Source: Cricetomys ansorgei (lineage: Eukaryota; Chordata; Mammalia; Rodentia; Nesomyidae). Taken from it: DNA of 64,000 bases. Below, in pieces: positions 1 to 11,788 of this stretch. Position numbers and translations under genes: made by a program. The DNA is taken from the NCBI GenBank assembly GCA_026225945.1, contig JAMJFZ010001133.1, positions 12,087,001 to 12,151,000 on the forward strand. Direction: 5' to 3'. How positions within the stretch are numbered: the first letter of the stretch is position 1; every line of letters begins with the position of its first letter. The notes under the pieces were generated by a model that ran no database searches, was not told the origin of the DNA, and saw only the letters and a program-made list of their open reading frames with translations.

Positions 1-794
1 AAAAAAAACTTAGTAATCCTCCGTCCCCTTATAATGGAGAAATAGAATGGCATGTGGTGACTTAATGACATATTCTATAACTTAAACACAAAGTGTTGTT
101 TTCACAGTTTTGTTCATGTGACCAATAAAGACAGCGACGTTTAGAGCACCAAAGCCATGGAGAGAGTGGAGATTTCACAGTAGCCCAGGTGATTCCTTTA
201 TCTGTGACCAGAAGGAGAAGCAGCCACAGCTGGAGCAGGGTGGACGCTTCAATACTTCAGCAGAGAAACTGAAAAATAGTCAAATAAAATTAAAAATAAC
301 ACAATGGAAAAAAGATCTCAGGAAAGGATATTTATCTGGAAAAATTGGAGAGAAATTGGGTAATTAAACTGTGGTGTGCTTTAACCCTCTGAGGAAAGTC
401 TGATTACTTTGAATTTCTCGTTTTGGGGATAATGCAGTACTTATGGAGACACAAGGGCTTGAAAAGAGGGTGGTGGAAAAGGAAGGGGCCCACAGCTGTT
501 CAGGACTGTGAACTGTAATTTTCCTACAGTGTTCCCTTTGCTACTACAGACCTATGCCAAAGGCCAATATGCTCATTCCAAGGCATGGTTCTACATAGGC
601 AGTATTAAGATATGAAAGACCATTGCTATCCCATCACATCTTTCCACTCTGTTTAATTTCTAGCTTCTTCCTAGTGTTGATGTTCATGGTTGTAAAAAAT
701 TAAATGGACTAATGAGTATGGTTCCTAATGTGAGCTTCAGACTGTGGAATAACAGCTATCCTGGTGTAATGGCCTGTGTCAGGGTCTGTGTATC

Positions 795-798
<4 letters not shown>
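1..798. other. Unassigned AT-rich sequence, no gene seen
   Basis: I recognise no repeat family, splice-bounded exon or long open frame in this stretch. It is AT-rich and CpG-poor, like most of the window. Confidence 0.5.
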
Positions 799-829
<31 letters not shown>

Positions 830-927
830 ACGTAAGTGTGCATTTGTGTGCATGTTCACATGTGTATGAGTATGTATACGTGTTCATATGTGTGGGGCAC
901 ATATATATTCATATACATATGAATATT
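799..927. repeat. (TG)n microsatellite with degenerate flank
   Basis: A perfect TG run covers about 30 bases from 799. It is followed by an imperfect TG/TATA-rich stretch to about 927. The repeat adjoins the tail side of the minus-strand B4 SINE and probably grew from that tail. The short open frame rich in Cys and Val across it is only the translated microsatellite. Confidence 0.9.
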
Positions 928-1030
928 GAGGCCAGAGGTTGACATCAGGTGTCTTCCTCAATAGCTCCTCACCTTATTATTTCCAAGCAGAGTCTCTCAC
1001 TGAAACTGGGGTTCAATGATGCGATTAGAA
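928..1030 (-). mobile_element. B4-type SINE fragment
   Basis: Read on the minus strand, the sequence carries the 3' part of the rodent B4 (ID-B1 chimera) consensus: a block like 'agagactctgcttgg', then a 'gaggaagacacctgatg' block and 'aacctctggcctc'. The adjoining TG tract is its expanded CA-rich tail. Only the 3' third is present and it is strongly diverged. Confidence 0.7.
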
Positions 1031-1474
1031 CGTCCGTCCAGTGATTCCCTAGACACCCCCTCCCCTCGCTGTATGTAGAAAGTAACTACAGGAGTTAGAA
1101 TGAGATAGATGAGCTTCTATCTCTTAAAAGATTACTAAACTATTCCAATCTCTTAAGTAGAGCAATTTCCTGAGAAACTATTGCCTTTTGCCCAGGTGTG
1201 AGCCCAGTTTACTGGGAGGATGGAGAACGAGGCTCTCATTGGCCGCTCCATGTCCTGCTACTCTATGCTCCTGGACACTGGCTTTTGTACTTAATACAAT
1301 GTAAATACTATTTATAGAAAAGGCTCATTGTAAATTTAGCATAGACACTTTGAAACAAATGCAAAACTTTTTTTTTTTTAATATCTGCGATTGGCTGAAA
1401 TCTGTTGTTAAGGACCCTGTGGATACATAGGGCCACCTGTATCGTGTACTTAAAATACAGCTCTCCAAATGTGA

Positions 1475-1659
1475 GGCTGGGGAGATGGCTAGTGGGTTTC
1501 TGCAAGCATAAGGACCTGAGTTCAAGTCTCCAGCAGCCACATGAAACACTGGGCATAGCTGCTCTGGTCTGCAATCCCAGCATTGGAAGGTAGAGAGAGG
1601 AGGATCCTGGGAACTCCCTGGCCAGCCAGACTAGCTGAGAGGGCACACACAGAGAAACA

Positions 1660-1691
<32 letters not shown>

Positions 1692-1692
1692 G
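1475..1692 (+). mobile_element. B4-type SINE with CA tail
   Basis: The left end has the ID-like head ('ctggggagatggct', then 'caagcataaggacctgagtt'). It is followed by the B1-like body ('gcaatcccagcattgg', 'gccagccagactagctga'). The element ends in a (CA)n tail at about 1663-1691. Both halves in the right order identify a plus-strand B4. Parts of the body are deleted. Confidence 0.8.
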
Positions 1693-2204
1693 CACGCTAG
1701 CATATGTTAGAATTTTAAGCCTAAGATTATGTTTCCAATAGATTTTTAAAAAGGATTTTCTGTTTGTTCTTTTGGAAAAAAAAGGAAAGCAATAGTTTCT
1801 GGCCAACTTCAATATGAAGACAAAATTGGCTTAGTGATTGCCTCTGGAGAGGAAATGGTTAAACTTGCTTGAGTCTGGAGTTTTCTGTGTTAGCTTTCTT
1901 TTTATCTCACTGTGGGAGTGGCTGCTATAAGTAGCCGGGGTCCTGCCTAACCTGTCTGGGTCTCTGTGGTTCACACTGGTTCTCAGAGGCTGAGGGCTTA
2001 CAGCTGACTCTATAATCTGTCTCCTTTCTTCACTAAGCACAGTCGGCAGATAAAATAGAGCATTTAGAAAAAAAAGCAGTGGAAACTTCTACCCTCTGTT
2101 AGCTCTTCCAGGGAGAAAAGAAAAAAAAAATCACGTGCCTATTTTTAAAAGCATGTATTCAAAGTCCCTTACAAAAGAACACTAGAGACTTTTTATTATT
2201 GATG

Positions 2205-2223
2205 TTGTTTTAATTTTTATTCA

Positions 2224-2256
<33 letters not shown>

Positions 2257-2395
2257 TCATGTGCCTGAGGGGTCCAAAGGAGGGCTGGAGTTGCAGGCTA
2301 TTGTGAGCCACTTGGATGCTGAGAACCAAACTCAGATTCTCTGGAAGAGTAGTAAACATTCTTAATGGCTGACTCACCTCTCCAGCACCTCCCCC
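2205..2395 (-). mobile_element. B2/B3 SINE with TG-expanded tail
   Basis: The right end reads 'tggctgactcacctctccagc', the reverse complement of the tRNA-derived head. The body has 'gatgctgagaaccaaactcag'. The tail side holds a (TG)n run at about 2225-2250. It is an old, diverged copy. Confidence 0.8.
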
Positions 2396-2428
2396 CATTT
2401 ATTTTTTTTTTTAAAGATATATTTATTT

Positions 2429-2590
2429 GCCGGGAGGTGGTATTGCACACCTTTAATTCTAGCTCTTGAGAGACAGAGGCAGGAGGATCTCTGTGAATTC
2501 AAGGCCATCCTAGTCTACAGAGTGAGTTCCAGGACAGCCAGAGTTACAAGAGAGAAACTCTGTCTTGGAAACCACAAAAACAAATATCCA
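2429..2590 (+). mobile_element. B1 SINE nested in a B3 tail
   Basis: A near full-length B1 begins 'gccgggaggtggtattgcac' and ends in an A-rich tail after 'gaaactctgtcttgg'. It is flanked by a 16-base target duplication: 2413-2428 and 2591-2606 agree at 15 of 16 positions. The duplicated sequence is the A/T-rich tail of the neighbouring minus-strand B3, so this B1 inserted after the B3. Confidence 0.9.
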
Positions 2591-2799
2591 AAAGATACAT
2601 TTATTTTTTGCATGTGAGTGTTTGCCTGCATGTGTATACATGTTCCACATGTGTGCTTGGTATCTGTGCAAGCCAGAATAGGTCTGGAATTAGAGTTGCA
2701 AGTAGTTATGAGCTTTCATGTGGGAGCTGGGAACTGAACCTGGAATCTCTCCAAGAGCAGCCAGTGCTCTTAATGATTGAGCCATCTCTCCAGCCCCTA
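2591..2799 (-). mobile_element. B2/B3 SINE interrupted by B1
   Basis: The minus-strand head at the right ('gagccatctctccagcccc') is typical of B2/B3. The body contains 'gggagctgggaactgaacct'. The distal part of its tail lies left of the nested B1, at about 2400-2428. Confidence 0.88.
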
Positions 2800-3169
2800 C
2801 TTATTATTTAAAAAAGAATTACTTAACTAATATGTATGCTGATTAAAAGTAGAGCCTGGGCTAATGTATTGTGCTTGCAGATTAGGAAATTCTGGATTAA
2901 ATTAAAGAAATAAAGAAGGTAGTTAGCATCTGTTTATGCCACGTAGAGCGAGATCTAGAAAGTCTTAAATGCAAAACGTCCATGTCCTCAAGACACATCA
3001 CCCTAACAGCACATCTGTATTTTTGCCAGGGTGCTCGTCTGAGTTTCATGTCATTGGTAAATGAGTGATTTTTATAGTATTCATAATGTTAAGGGCCCCA
3101 AAGTGAGAGAAAACATGTGATTTATATTTTTGAAACTGATTTAATTTACTTAATCTAGTTATCTCTAGT

Positions 3170-3372
3170 TGCATCTTTTTTTTTCCCTTCAGACCACATA
3201 ACTTCAATCTTTTATGGCTGAAAAAGAATTCCACTGCGTGGATCAGCCGTATTACCTTCCTTTTTCCATCCCTGTGTCTCGAGCACCTGGTTTGGTTCCA
3301 TAATTTAGCTACTGCGAAGAGTGTGGCGATAAACACTGATGTGGAAATGTCTGTGTGGTGTGCTGGCATGGA
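3170..3372 (-). mobile_element. Ancient L1 3'-region fragment
   Basis: The plus strand reads as the antisense of the conserved L1 distal region: 'ttttatggctgaaaaagaat', then 'ggtttggttccataatttag', 'gcgataaacactgatgtg'. It is heavily diverged and gives no open frame. It is probably an old mammalian L1 rather than the young rodent type at 54-62 kb. Confidence 0.75.
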
Positions 3373-3399
3373 GCGGTGCAGCTGAGCTGTAGACTACTG

Positions 3400-6300
3400 T
3401 GTACTACTAAGGTAGCCTAGGATTGGAAAACTCCGCCTCTTTCCACATCAGAGTGATCTCTAGGAGTTGTCTTTTGTGAGAGTCTAAAAAAGTTTGTCAA
3501 AAACTCTGTACTTTAATAGCAAAACAGATGGAGACATGAAACAGTGTTGTTGGGAATGAACTATCCCAGCCCTTTGTACATCATATACGAATCTGGAAAG
3601 GCATGCAACGTAAATGCTTTCAGTACATGATGCTCTAAAGTAAATAATCAAACATCCCTTAGCTAAGCCAAGGCTTTCCTGGGGATGCTGTCAGCAAGGA
3701 TGTGTGCCCACAGATGGGTCCCCCATGCTGGGCTCATCCTGCTGGCTCCTGTAATACTGTGTCTTCCCTGTATCCTCTTTTATCAGGAGGGTACTGAGGC
3801 CCGCCCTGGCTCTTAAGCAATGGTGGCAGGTTGCTTGCACCACTTTGTCCCAGCAGAAATCCTCCCAGGGGCTTCATTTCAAAATACCAGTCTTTGGCCA
3901 TACTCTGTTTTCATAGAGAGCAATTCCAGTCCATTGTGGGATCAGACCACACAGGGTAGAAAGAATGGAGGCCAGGCTCAGTAGGAGCCATCACAGGAGT
4001 GTCTAATACACTTTATATCGGCAGAGTCAAAACATCCATACAATCCCCCCACATTTCTTACGATGTCGTTTTAAGTTGTTATGCTAGATAGTGGGCTTTC
4101 AGTAAATATTCTGGCCTCGATTGAAATGCAGGCAATGAAACTGTCTATTTTTCTCTTGGAGAAATGATGACATGTAGTTGAAAACGATCATAATTCTATT
4201 TAACTCACAGGTGTCAGAATTTAAGAAAAAAACCGATGCATGTGAGTTCCTCCAGGCTGAGGGAAGTGACGTGGAATACACGTTGGGGAAATCGGTGAGT
4301 TTAGAAAGAAGCCTTCACCACTTGCCTCAAGAGAAAGGGAAGAGAAACAAGCACTAAGAAGAAACAAAATGGAACATTCAGAAAACCGAGGCTCCTTCCT
4401 TTCTCCATTTCATTTCTTAGTCAAGGTCCCGAATAAAGGGAATTTTCTTCAGATTAATGAAATTAAGTTTTCTCTTTGTAACTTGACAAAGGAGTTACAA
4501 TGTTTTTACTTAATGTCAAGGAAGGTTTAAGAAGCGCCGGAGTTAGTCTCAAACAAAGTTAAAATAACAATTCCAGTCAGGTGTCTCAATCATTACTTGA
4601 TTTGGTACATTTAAATAAATCATCTTAGGTTTTTAAATCATGAATTTGAACCAAATTACTCCATATCAATACTTAGCTTAACTAAGTAAGTCCTGTTTGA
4701 AGATAAATAGGCAGGTTTAACTCACTTTATGTCACCCACAGTTTTATTGTTCTCTGAACTATGAATTTTTTCCCTCACTAGATTTTAGTGACATTATCCT
4801 TCTTAAAAATTGCAATCGGTCTTTTTTATTTTTTGTAAATAGTCTTAAAAACAACCCAAAGGTTCAGAAGGGAGTATGCCCTTTGTCTCTATCTTTGCCC
4901 TTATATATGAACAGCAGGATCTCTTAAGGTTAAGAACAATGTATTCTTTGCTTTGGCTCCATTATACAACAGGAGAAAATTCAGTGTAATAGAAATCTCT
5001 CAACAAATACAAAAACTTTATGGTCTCAGGATGAATTTGAGAGCATTATCTAAAAGCATCTAAGGCACGAGGGTATTATCTGAAAAGCAGTTTATTCTTA
5101 AAACATCTTGGATTGACTCTTAGAAATAGGTTGGCAAAACAGATGTGACATGGATAAAGGACATTTGGAGACGACTAGAGCTTTCAAAAATGGTTTCATT
5201 TCTATCCGCAAAAGACAAAAGTTCAGGGACCTTTTAAAATGAACCCAGCTAGCAGCAGGAGCATTGATTGTGACCCAATGACAAGATACATTTCTTGCCT
5301 GGATATTTAGATTGTGCAGTCCTGTGAGCACGGGTTCATGTGTCAAAGCTTCTCAGTTTAAGCGTAACAACTGATCCGTTAGTGGTTAGTGGATATGAGA
5401 TGTGCTGATACACATCTCCAAGACTTCATTGCTAGAGATGTAAAGAAATTCAAGCCTAGTCCAGGAATTAAAACATCTATGGAAATTCTCTTTGTCTTTC
5501 ATCAGTTTTCATTCTGATGAAATCAGAGTCTTCTCAGGAGACAGATGGGACCGCAATACATAGCAGCCTGGGCAGTGGTGTTAAAATGGCATTAATTGGA
5601 AAAGGAGTCTGAAAGGATGTCCCACATCTGTGCAGGAAAGCTAGTTATCAAAGCGTGGATTAAATGATGTTATCGGAGTCAGGATTCAGAGCATTAAAAA
5701 ACAAACCGTGAAAAGGAAGCAGCAGTTATCCTTTGATCGTTTCTGATAAATAAGTCTTGATTTTTTCCTTAATGAAAATAAGATACTGTAAAAAGCATTC
5801 AAAAGTATTTAAACAGCATGAAAGACTGTTCCCGGGAAAAGTAATTAAAAGTAAAGTGATAGTGGAACGTGACTTAGATTTGGCTTCAAGCGAATGGGAT
5901 GTGTTTACGATTCTGCCTCATTAAGTCTATACTCACAGGGAGAGGAGAGAGATGATGCTAAGCCAGGGTGATTTGGAACAGGAGACGCTGATGGTCTAAA
6001 TGGGTAATTGCAAAGGTAGATTTGGGGTTCACTTATATAAGGGGAATGTTGGAAAAACTGAAGGAATTTAGTCTTTTCACTGAGGATGTTCCCAGAGAGA
6101 TTAATAAGGGGTGATTAATCATGGGAGTGAAAAGCGGAAGTGGAGGTACAGTAAGAAGGAACCTATTAGACTAATGTCTGTAAGAGAATCATTAGATTAC
6201 AGATATTTGACCAACTTGAACTTATACAAAGACTCTCGATATGGTTCGGTCTAGTAAGGCAAAGAATCAGCAACATTTTGTATTTGAATGATCAGCGAAG

Positions 6301-6480
6301 CAGTGAATTCCACAGAAGACGAGGCAGACTGCTTCTGTAGAACCACGCAGGAAGCAGAGTGGATACCACTCAGTAGACTTCATGATGATTCGTGATCTCT
6401 GGAAAGGCCGAGTTAAGAGCGGAATAGAGAAGCAAGGATGATTGGAAACAAGGAATACGTGGATAATGGTGGTTGTGGCT
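3400..6480. other. Long block without recognised repeats or genes
   Basis: About 3 kb in which I recognise no SINE, LINE, LTR or microsatellite and no open frame over 82 codons. Such a block is unusual in this repeat-dense window. It may hold constrained non-coding sequence or merely very old repeats below visual recognition. Confidence 0.45.
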
Positions 6481-6489
6481 GTAGATACT

Positions 6490-6680
6490 TCTATACAGTT
6501 CAGACCCTCTGCCTAGAGAATTAATTGGTGCTGCCCACAAGTGGATGTGCCTTCCGATACCAGTGAAGCATTAGGACAATACCCCATGATTAAGACTCTT
6601 CCGAGGTGATTATAGGTTGTGTCAAATGGACAGCTGAAATTAGTTCATCCTTGTTGTGTTTTGCTTAACTGACTTTCTCT
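6490..6680 (+). mobile_element. Rodent medium-reiterated repeat fragment
   Basis: This matches the 3' part of the copy at 7085-7470 in the same order: 'agttcaga', 'tgctgcccaca', 'ggatgtg', 'gtgatt', 'taggttgtgtca'. It is a diverged second copy. It resembles the rodent medium-reiterated class, but I am not certain of the family name. Confidence 0.6.
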
Positions 6681-7084
6681 GTGAGAAAGGAGCAACACTA
6701 AGGTTCACATTTGACTAATTATAAAACCCATTGTTCCACTACTTCCTTCTCTGAAGGTGAAAAGCTATTTCTTTAGTTTTATGCATGTTTCCACTCTCAT
6801 TCTTTACATTAGGGCACTCAGAATATAAGTGAAACTGTCTTAAAGGTGTTCCCATCTGCAATTAAGAATGAGAGCCAAATTTACTATCGTGGTGTTGATT
6901 GTATTCGTTTGAATTCCTGTCTCTGGTTTGGCTGCCAGCCTGAAGTACTTACCTCCAGGTTGGGACCTCTGGTGGTGTTTTGCATTGCAGGACATTGCCA
7001 GGGCTTCGTATGAGCTCCGACAGGAGCTGGCAGATGCTTCTGTGGCCCAGAAGGAGATCTGTTCTAGTTAAACTAGATAAAAAT

Positions 7085-7470
7085 ACCTAGAAAAAAAGCA
7101 ACTTAGGGAAGAAAGGGCTCATTGGCTCACAATTCCAGGTCCCAGTCTATTATTGCAGGGAAGTCAAGGCAGAAAGTGAAAGTAACACATCCACAGTCAA
7201 GAGCAGAGTGAGATCCTTGCCTGCTTGATTTCTTGACATTTCTAAACAGTTCAAGACCTCCTTGCCTAGGGAATCCGTGCTGCCCACAGTGGGATGTGTC
7301 TTCCTATATCAGTTAACCATCAAGATCATCCTCAATAGACATGCCCAAAGGTCAACCCCATCTAGACAGTACCTCTCCAGATCCTCTCCCAGGGTGATTC
7401 TAGGTTGTGTCACATTGACAGTGAAAACTCACTGGCACCAGATCACTCTTGTTCTGTTTTTGTTTAACTA
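7085..7470 (+). mobile_element. Rodent medium-reiterated repeat (RMER-like)
   Basis: The segment runs from 'ggaagaaagggctcattgg' through 'tgctgcccacagtgggatg' to 'tgattctaggttgtgtcaca'. This order is a familiar rodent interspersed repeat. Fragments of the same broad class appear at 6.5, 21.1, 25.3, 29.7 and 51.2 kb. It is not coding. Confidence 0.65.
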
Positions 7471-7614
7471 AATCAGAGACCTTAGCTCAGTGCCATGTAT
7501 AGCAGCTACATGACTCATTAGGTTACTTTATTAGTTTCAGCTTATTTTATACATCTTTTCATAAAACATTCTCATGTTTGGTTCCATAGTTGATGTTGCA
7601 TATATAATGTATAT

Positions 7615-7618
<4 letters not shown>

Positions 7619-7664
<46 letters not shown>
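7619..7664. repeat. (CA)n microsatellite
   Basis: An almost perfect CA run of about 44 bases, with TA-rich sequence on both sides. Confidence 0.97.
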
Positions 7665-7668
<4 letters not shown>

Positions 7669-7989
7669 ATATATACAGTTATATTTATTGAGGTGCTAAA
7701 ATTATTTTGAGATATTACTACTGGAAAACTTGCATCAGCAACACTATGTCAGAGTTTATCACTCTCTGGGGAGTGGAATGAAGCTATCACCTCGACTTCC
7801 TTCATATCGTCAGACTCTATTGCATTTCTAATTCTGGTTTAGTTAAAGCCTCTCGTGATCAAGAGAGAAAGTTTTAGTTCAGATCACATAATCTTGCCTG
7901 GTACTTGGAAAGTTTCATCACCTTAAGGCCTCCCCCAGAGTTGGTTAGCACACATTAATATGCACGGGAGTCACAGAAGTCAGTGTCTT

Positions 7990-8255
7990 GGGCTGGAGCT
8001 GTAACTCCGTTGATAGAGTGCTCTCCTAGCATGTTCAGTACTCAGACCCACATAGAGCAGGCGTGGTGCTCTCCCACCAGGTGGGAGGTGGACATAGGAG
8101 GATCGTGAGTTGAAGGTCATCCTTAGCAATATAGGAAGTTTGTAACCAGCCTGGGATACGTGACATCCTACCTCTTGACATTTTGGTTGTGAGTCTACCC
8201 TCTAACAGCTGAATCATCTCTCCAGTCCATGAGACCCTATCTCATAGAATAAGGT
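7990..8255 (+). mobile_element. RSINE1/B4-like SINE with an inserted B2 fragment
   Basis: The left part is the ID-like head ('gggctggagctgtaactcc', 'gatagagtgctctcctagca'). A B1-like body follows ('gcgtggtg', 'accagcctgggatac'). The expected end ('gagaccctatctca') appears only at 8230-8245. Between them lies a short minus-strand B2-like piece at about 8185-8228 ending 'tgaatcatctctccagtcc'. The order implies a B2 inserted into an older SINE. Confidence 0.75.
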
Positions 8256-9331
8256 ATGTATCTTGACAATGAAAGATGCAATTTAAAAACATTACCAGAT
8301 GATAGTTTCTTAGATCTTTTGATGTTCATTTGCAGTGAGGTGGTGGCTTTGTGTATCATCAATCCTAACTGGACTGCAGAGAACAAGCTACTGGTTACCA
8401 GCTACTGTTCCACACATGCAGTGTGTGCCCTGGGATAACAGGCCTTCCTGTAGTGCTCTTCTTGCCTGCTAGCCCTGTTCAGAGCTGGGGTGCAGAGACG
8501 CATGGCTCCTAGCTTTAACACTGCAGCCCAAGTTGAATGTTGACTCTTGAGCATCCCAGTTGGTGCCATCATAGCATCACTAAACTGAGAAACTCCCGGG
8601 AAGACAGTAAGTCTCCAGAGGGAGATGTAGAGTTGTTTATTTAAGTACATATTACATCAAAAGGCCAGCTCTAATAAAAGCATATGAGGATACTTTAGAT
8701 GAAAGTTTGGATGGGCAAAAATTAAACATGGATCAGGATGCTAAATTTAACTCTTATCCTTGTCTCCATCTTGGGGTTGGCAAAGCTGAGAATAAATGAC
8801 TAGTCCTAAGGAAGTTTCTACAAGATCTATGAACCGCAGATCTATAAGGGAAGTACACTTATACTTTCCATTGGTGAATGTTATCACAAACAATCTGAAT
8901 CAAATCATGTTTTATTCGACTTGTGTTGATGGATGCCCCAAGGAAGAACATATAGAAAACTTAGTTATATACCCCCATGTGATTATTGCAAGATTCTTTT
9001 CTTTCCCTACAGGTCGTACATGGCTAAGTAAATAGTGTCTTTTAACCATGTTGCATCAACAAAGATTAGTGTTGCTTAAAGTTTACCACATAACTAAGGG
9101 GTTAAGCCTGCTAGAGACAAGTTGATAAATGATTATAGTCTGGTCCTCACTCGGAAGCTGTACTGCTTTGAACATGAAGTCTCTCATCAGGCGCTTTAGT
9201 GGAGCATAAATATCTTTCAGAGTTGTGTAGTATATATAAGAGAGGAGATCTAGCATCATAAACTTGCTCACCAGACCATGTTTTAAGTGTTCTTCAACAA
9301 AATCCCACTGACAGGCCTTAATCTTAATCTT

Positions 9332-9510
9332 TTTTAAAATTTTTCTTTCTTTTTTTCTTCCTTTCTTCCTTTCTTTCTTTCTTTCTTTTTTTTCTTTCTT
9401 TCTTTCTTTCTTTCTTTTCTTTCTTTTTTTTCCTTTCTTTCTCTTCCTTTATTTCCTCCCTCCCTCCCTCCCTTCCCTTCCTTCCTTCCTTATTTTCTTT
9501 CTTGTTCTTT
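9332..9510. repeat. Pyrimidine microsatellite (TTTC)n/(TTCC)n
   Basis: About 180 bases of almost pure C/T on the plus strand, moving from TTTC-type units to CCCT/TTCC units. Such mirror-repeat polypyrimidine tracts can form triplex (H-DNA) structures in vitro. No function is implied here. Confidence 0.95.
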
Positions 9511-10241
9511 TGGAGGGGTTAAGTTCCCCAAATCAAATAGAAATACAACTATGCTAATTTTGTTTTTTTTTAAAGCATCTGCAGTCATTACTTAGCTTTT
9601 ACAGTTGTTCTAGAAAGTAAACCATCTGTCTTGGCTACAAGAAGCAGCTGCTACCCAGAGTGGGAACCTGGCTTTGCTTTTAATGCTCATGGCAGCAGAT
9701 CAAGGAGTCCGTTTTTTTTTTTTTTTTTTCAGCCCAACAACTTTTTCCACTGGATAAAAGTGAAATAATTTTTTTCTGCTGTCTTTTAAATTTAACTATT
9801 GGTAGAAATTTACCAAATTTGTTATATTACATTACATTACAGGGGTTCCTTGAGTTTGAAATGATGCTTTTGTCTGGGTTTTCCTTCAGTGTACCGCATC
9901 AGTGAAGCATTCACCTCAGTGCGTTTGGAGCGATCCATTGATAACTCAAGACAGATTAAAAAATATTCTTTCTGCTGGTTCCCATTCCGTACTCTATTAA
10001 ACGTGTTTCTTTTTCTTTAATGGAGATCCCTTTGATGAAGTCTCCAGAGTCTAAACTGTTAAGATGGAATGCTAAGATGTTGTTTGCCTCTTGTATCATG
10101 TTGGCATTTATACCGAGGTCACAAAAGTAGTTATGAGCAAAACTCTTGGTGTCTTAGCTTATACGGGCCAGTGCGTGAAGCTATAATGATTAGTGGTTTT
10201 TATCACAACCAGACTCTCAGTTAAAAATGGGAGCTTTTTAA

Positions 10242-10323
10242 ACCACTAATGAGGCATCATAAAATGTCTATTTATTAAATTTACCACTAATGAAGTATCA
10301 TAAAATGCCCATGTATTAAATTC
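10242..10323. repeat. Tandem duplication of a 41-bp unit
   Basis: Two head-to-tail 41-base units, 10242-10282 and 10283-10323, both begin 'accactaatga' and share 'catcataaaatg' or 'tatcataaaatg' and 'tattaaatt'. They differ at about six positions. The unit belongs to no repeat family I know and lies in otherwise unassigned AT-rich DNA with several TAATGA/ATTA motifs. Confidence 0.85.
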
Positions 10324-10469
10324 ATAATTCTTGCATTATTGGCCAATGGGAAGCATATACAGAATACTTCTGCTCTTTACCAAAATGTAATGATTTATTA
10401 ATGGTAAGTATACGCAATTGTTTTAGTTATAAACTGGATGATCAGCTTTTTCCCATGAGACACTATCTT

Positions 10470-10693
10470 TAAAAATGTAGATTGATTCACTTTATGTGTA
10501 CGAATGTTTTGTCTGTATGTGTATATATGTACCAACTGTGTGCCTGATGCCTGTGGCGGTCAGAAGGTGTGGGATCCCCAGGAGCTGGAATTACAGACGG
10601 TTGTGGGCTACAGTATGGATGCTGGGAGCTGAAACCATGTCCTCTTCAAGAACAGCCATTGCTCTTAACCTTCGAGCCATTTCTTCAGCTCCT
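10470..10693 (-). mobile_element. B2 SINE
   Basis: Reverse-complement B2 body: 'ggatccccaggagctgga', 'attacagacggttgtgggct', 'gatgctgggagctgaa'. The head at the right is 'cgagccatttcttcagctcc'. It is full length with a degraded tail at the left. Confidence 0.88.
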
Positions 10694-11464
10694 GAAAATA
10701 GATTAGAATTTGGAAAAGCATGTAACCAACATATATCATAGTTTGATAATAGATAATAAAATATGCCAACGTTTAGATGACATGGGGAATTTCTGTTTTA
10801 CTAATGATTGATGAATGATGTTACAAAATCACAAATTTTTTAAAAGTCTTTTTGTTTTTCAAGATAGCGAAAGGATTGTAACACAACAGTGTTAATATCA
10901 TATCATTTCTCATTAAAGCTAATCTCCATGAAGTTGAGCGCTACTGAGATTTGGTGTCATATCTAAAAAAGATTATCCACAATTCCTGGGAAGAGGCTAT
11001 TTAAATACTCCAACCCTTTCCAATTCATATCTGTATGAGGCCAGATTGTCTTTATGTGTTTCAACCAAGCAATGCATTACTACAGACCAGATACAGAAGC
11101 AAATGTGAGATTCTCCTGTCTTCTCTTGTGTTAAAAATGAGATTTGAATACAGTCTGAGTGGGGGGGAAAAAAAAAAAAGAAATGAGATTTGTCAAAAAT
11201 GTAAAACAATATTAACTTACTCAATTCATAAGATAGTGATTGTGGTTGATTATTTTACACAAGTTAAAAGATACATCTTTTAAAATGTTCTCAACTATAA
11301 TTTCTAATATAGTAAATATTTAAAGTAAAACTGGCACAAAGAACCTTTGAGAGTCATCTTAGAATTTTGGATTTTTCTTCACAGCACAAAGGAGCTCCAA
11401 GGTCAAAACAGGTGAGAATTACTCATTGCAGTCTTATGTGAGAACAACCAAAAACAAAACTCTT

Positions 11465-11580
11465 AAGTTTGGGTGAGAATAGGTTAGAGGATAGAGAGAG
11501 TGGTTACGGGAGGGGTGGGGGGGAGGACCAATATGATCACAATATACTGTATGAAATTCTTAAAGTAGTAAAACTGTTGT
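11465..11580 (+). mobile_element. L1 3'-end fragment
   Basis: A G-rich stretch ('gggaggggtgggggggagga') is followed by 'atatactgtatgaaattctt', which resembles the G-rich 3' UTR and terminal part of rodent L1. It is short and 5'-truncated, as most L1 insertions are. Confidence 0.55.
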
Positions 11581-11788
11581 TTACAAAATTATGAATGAAT
11601 GTGACAATCTGCAATCTTGCCTAGGTCAATGACACGTTAATGGAGCTTCCTATTGCCTGGCTGATAGAGAAATTAGAAAAAAATTACATGAGATCTTCTT
11701 TAGGGCTTCGAAACTTATTGTTGATTGGTTATTCTATGTAGTATAGATTTTTAACTCCTTTTATTTGAACTCTAACCCATATTTTTCC

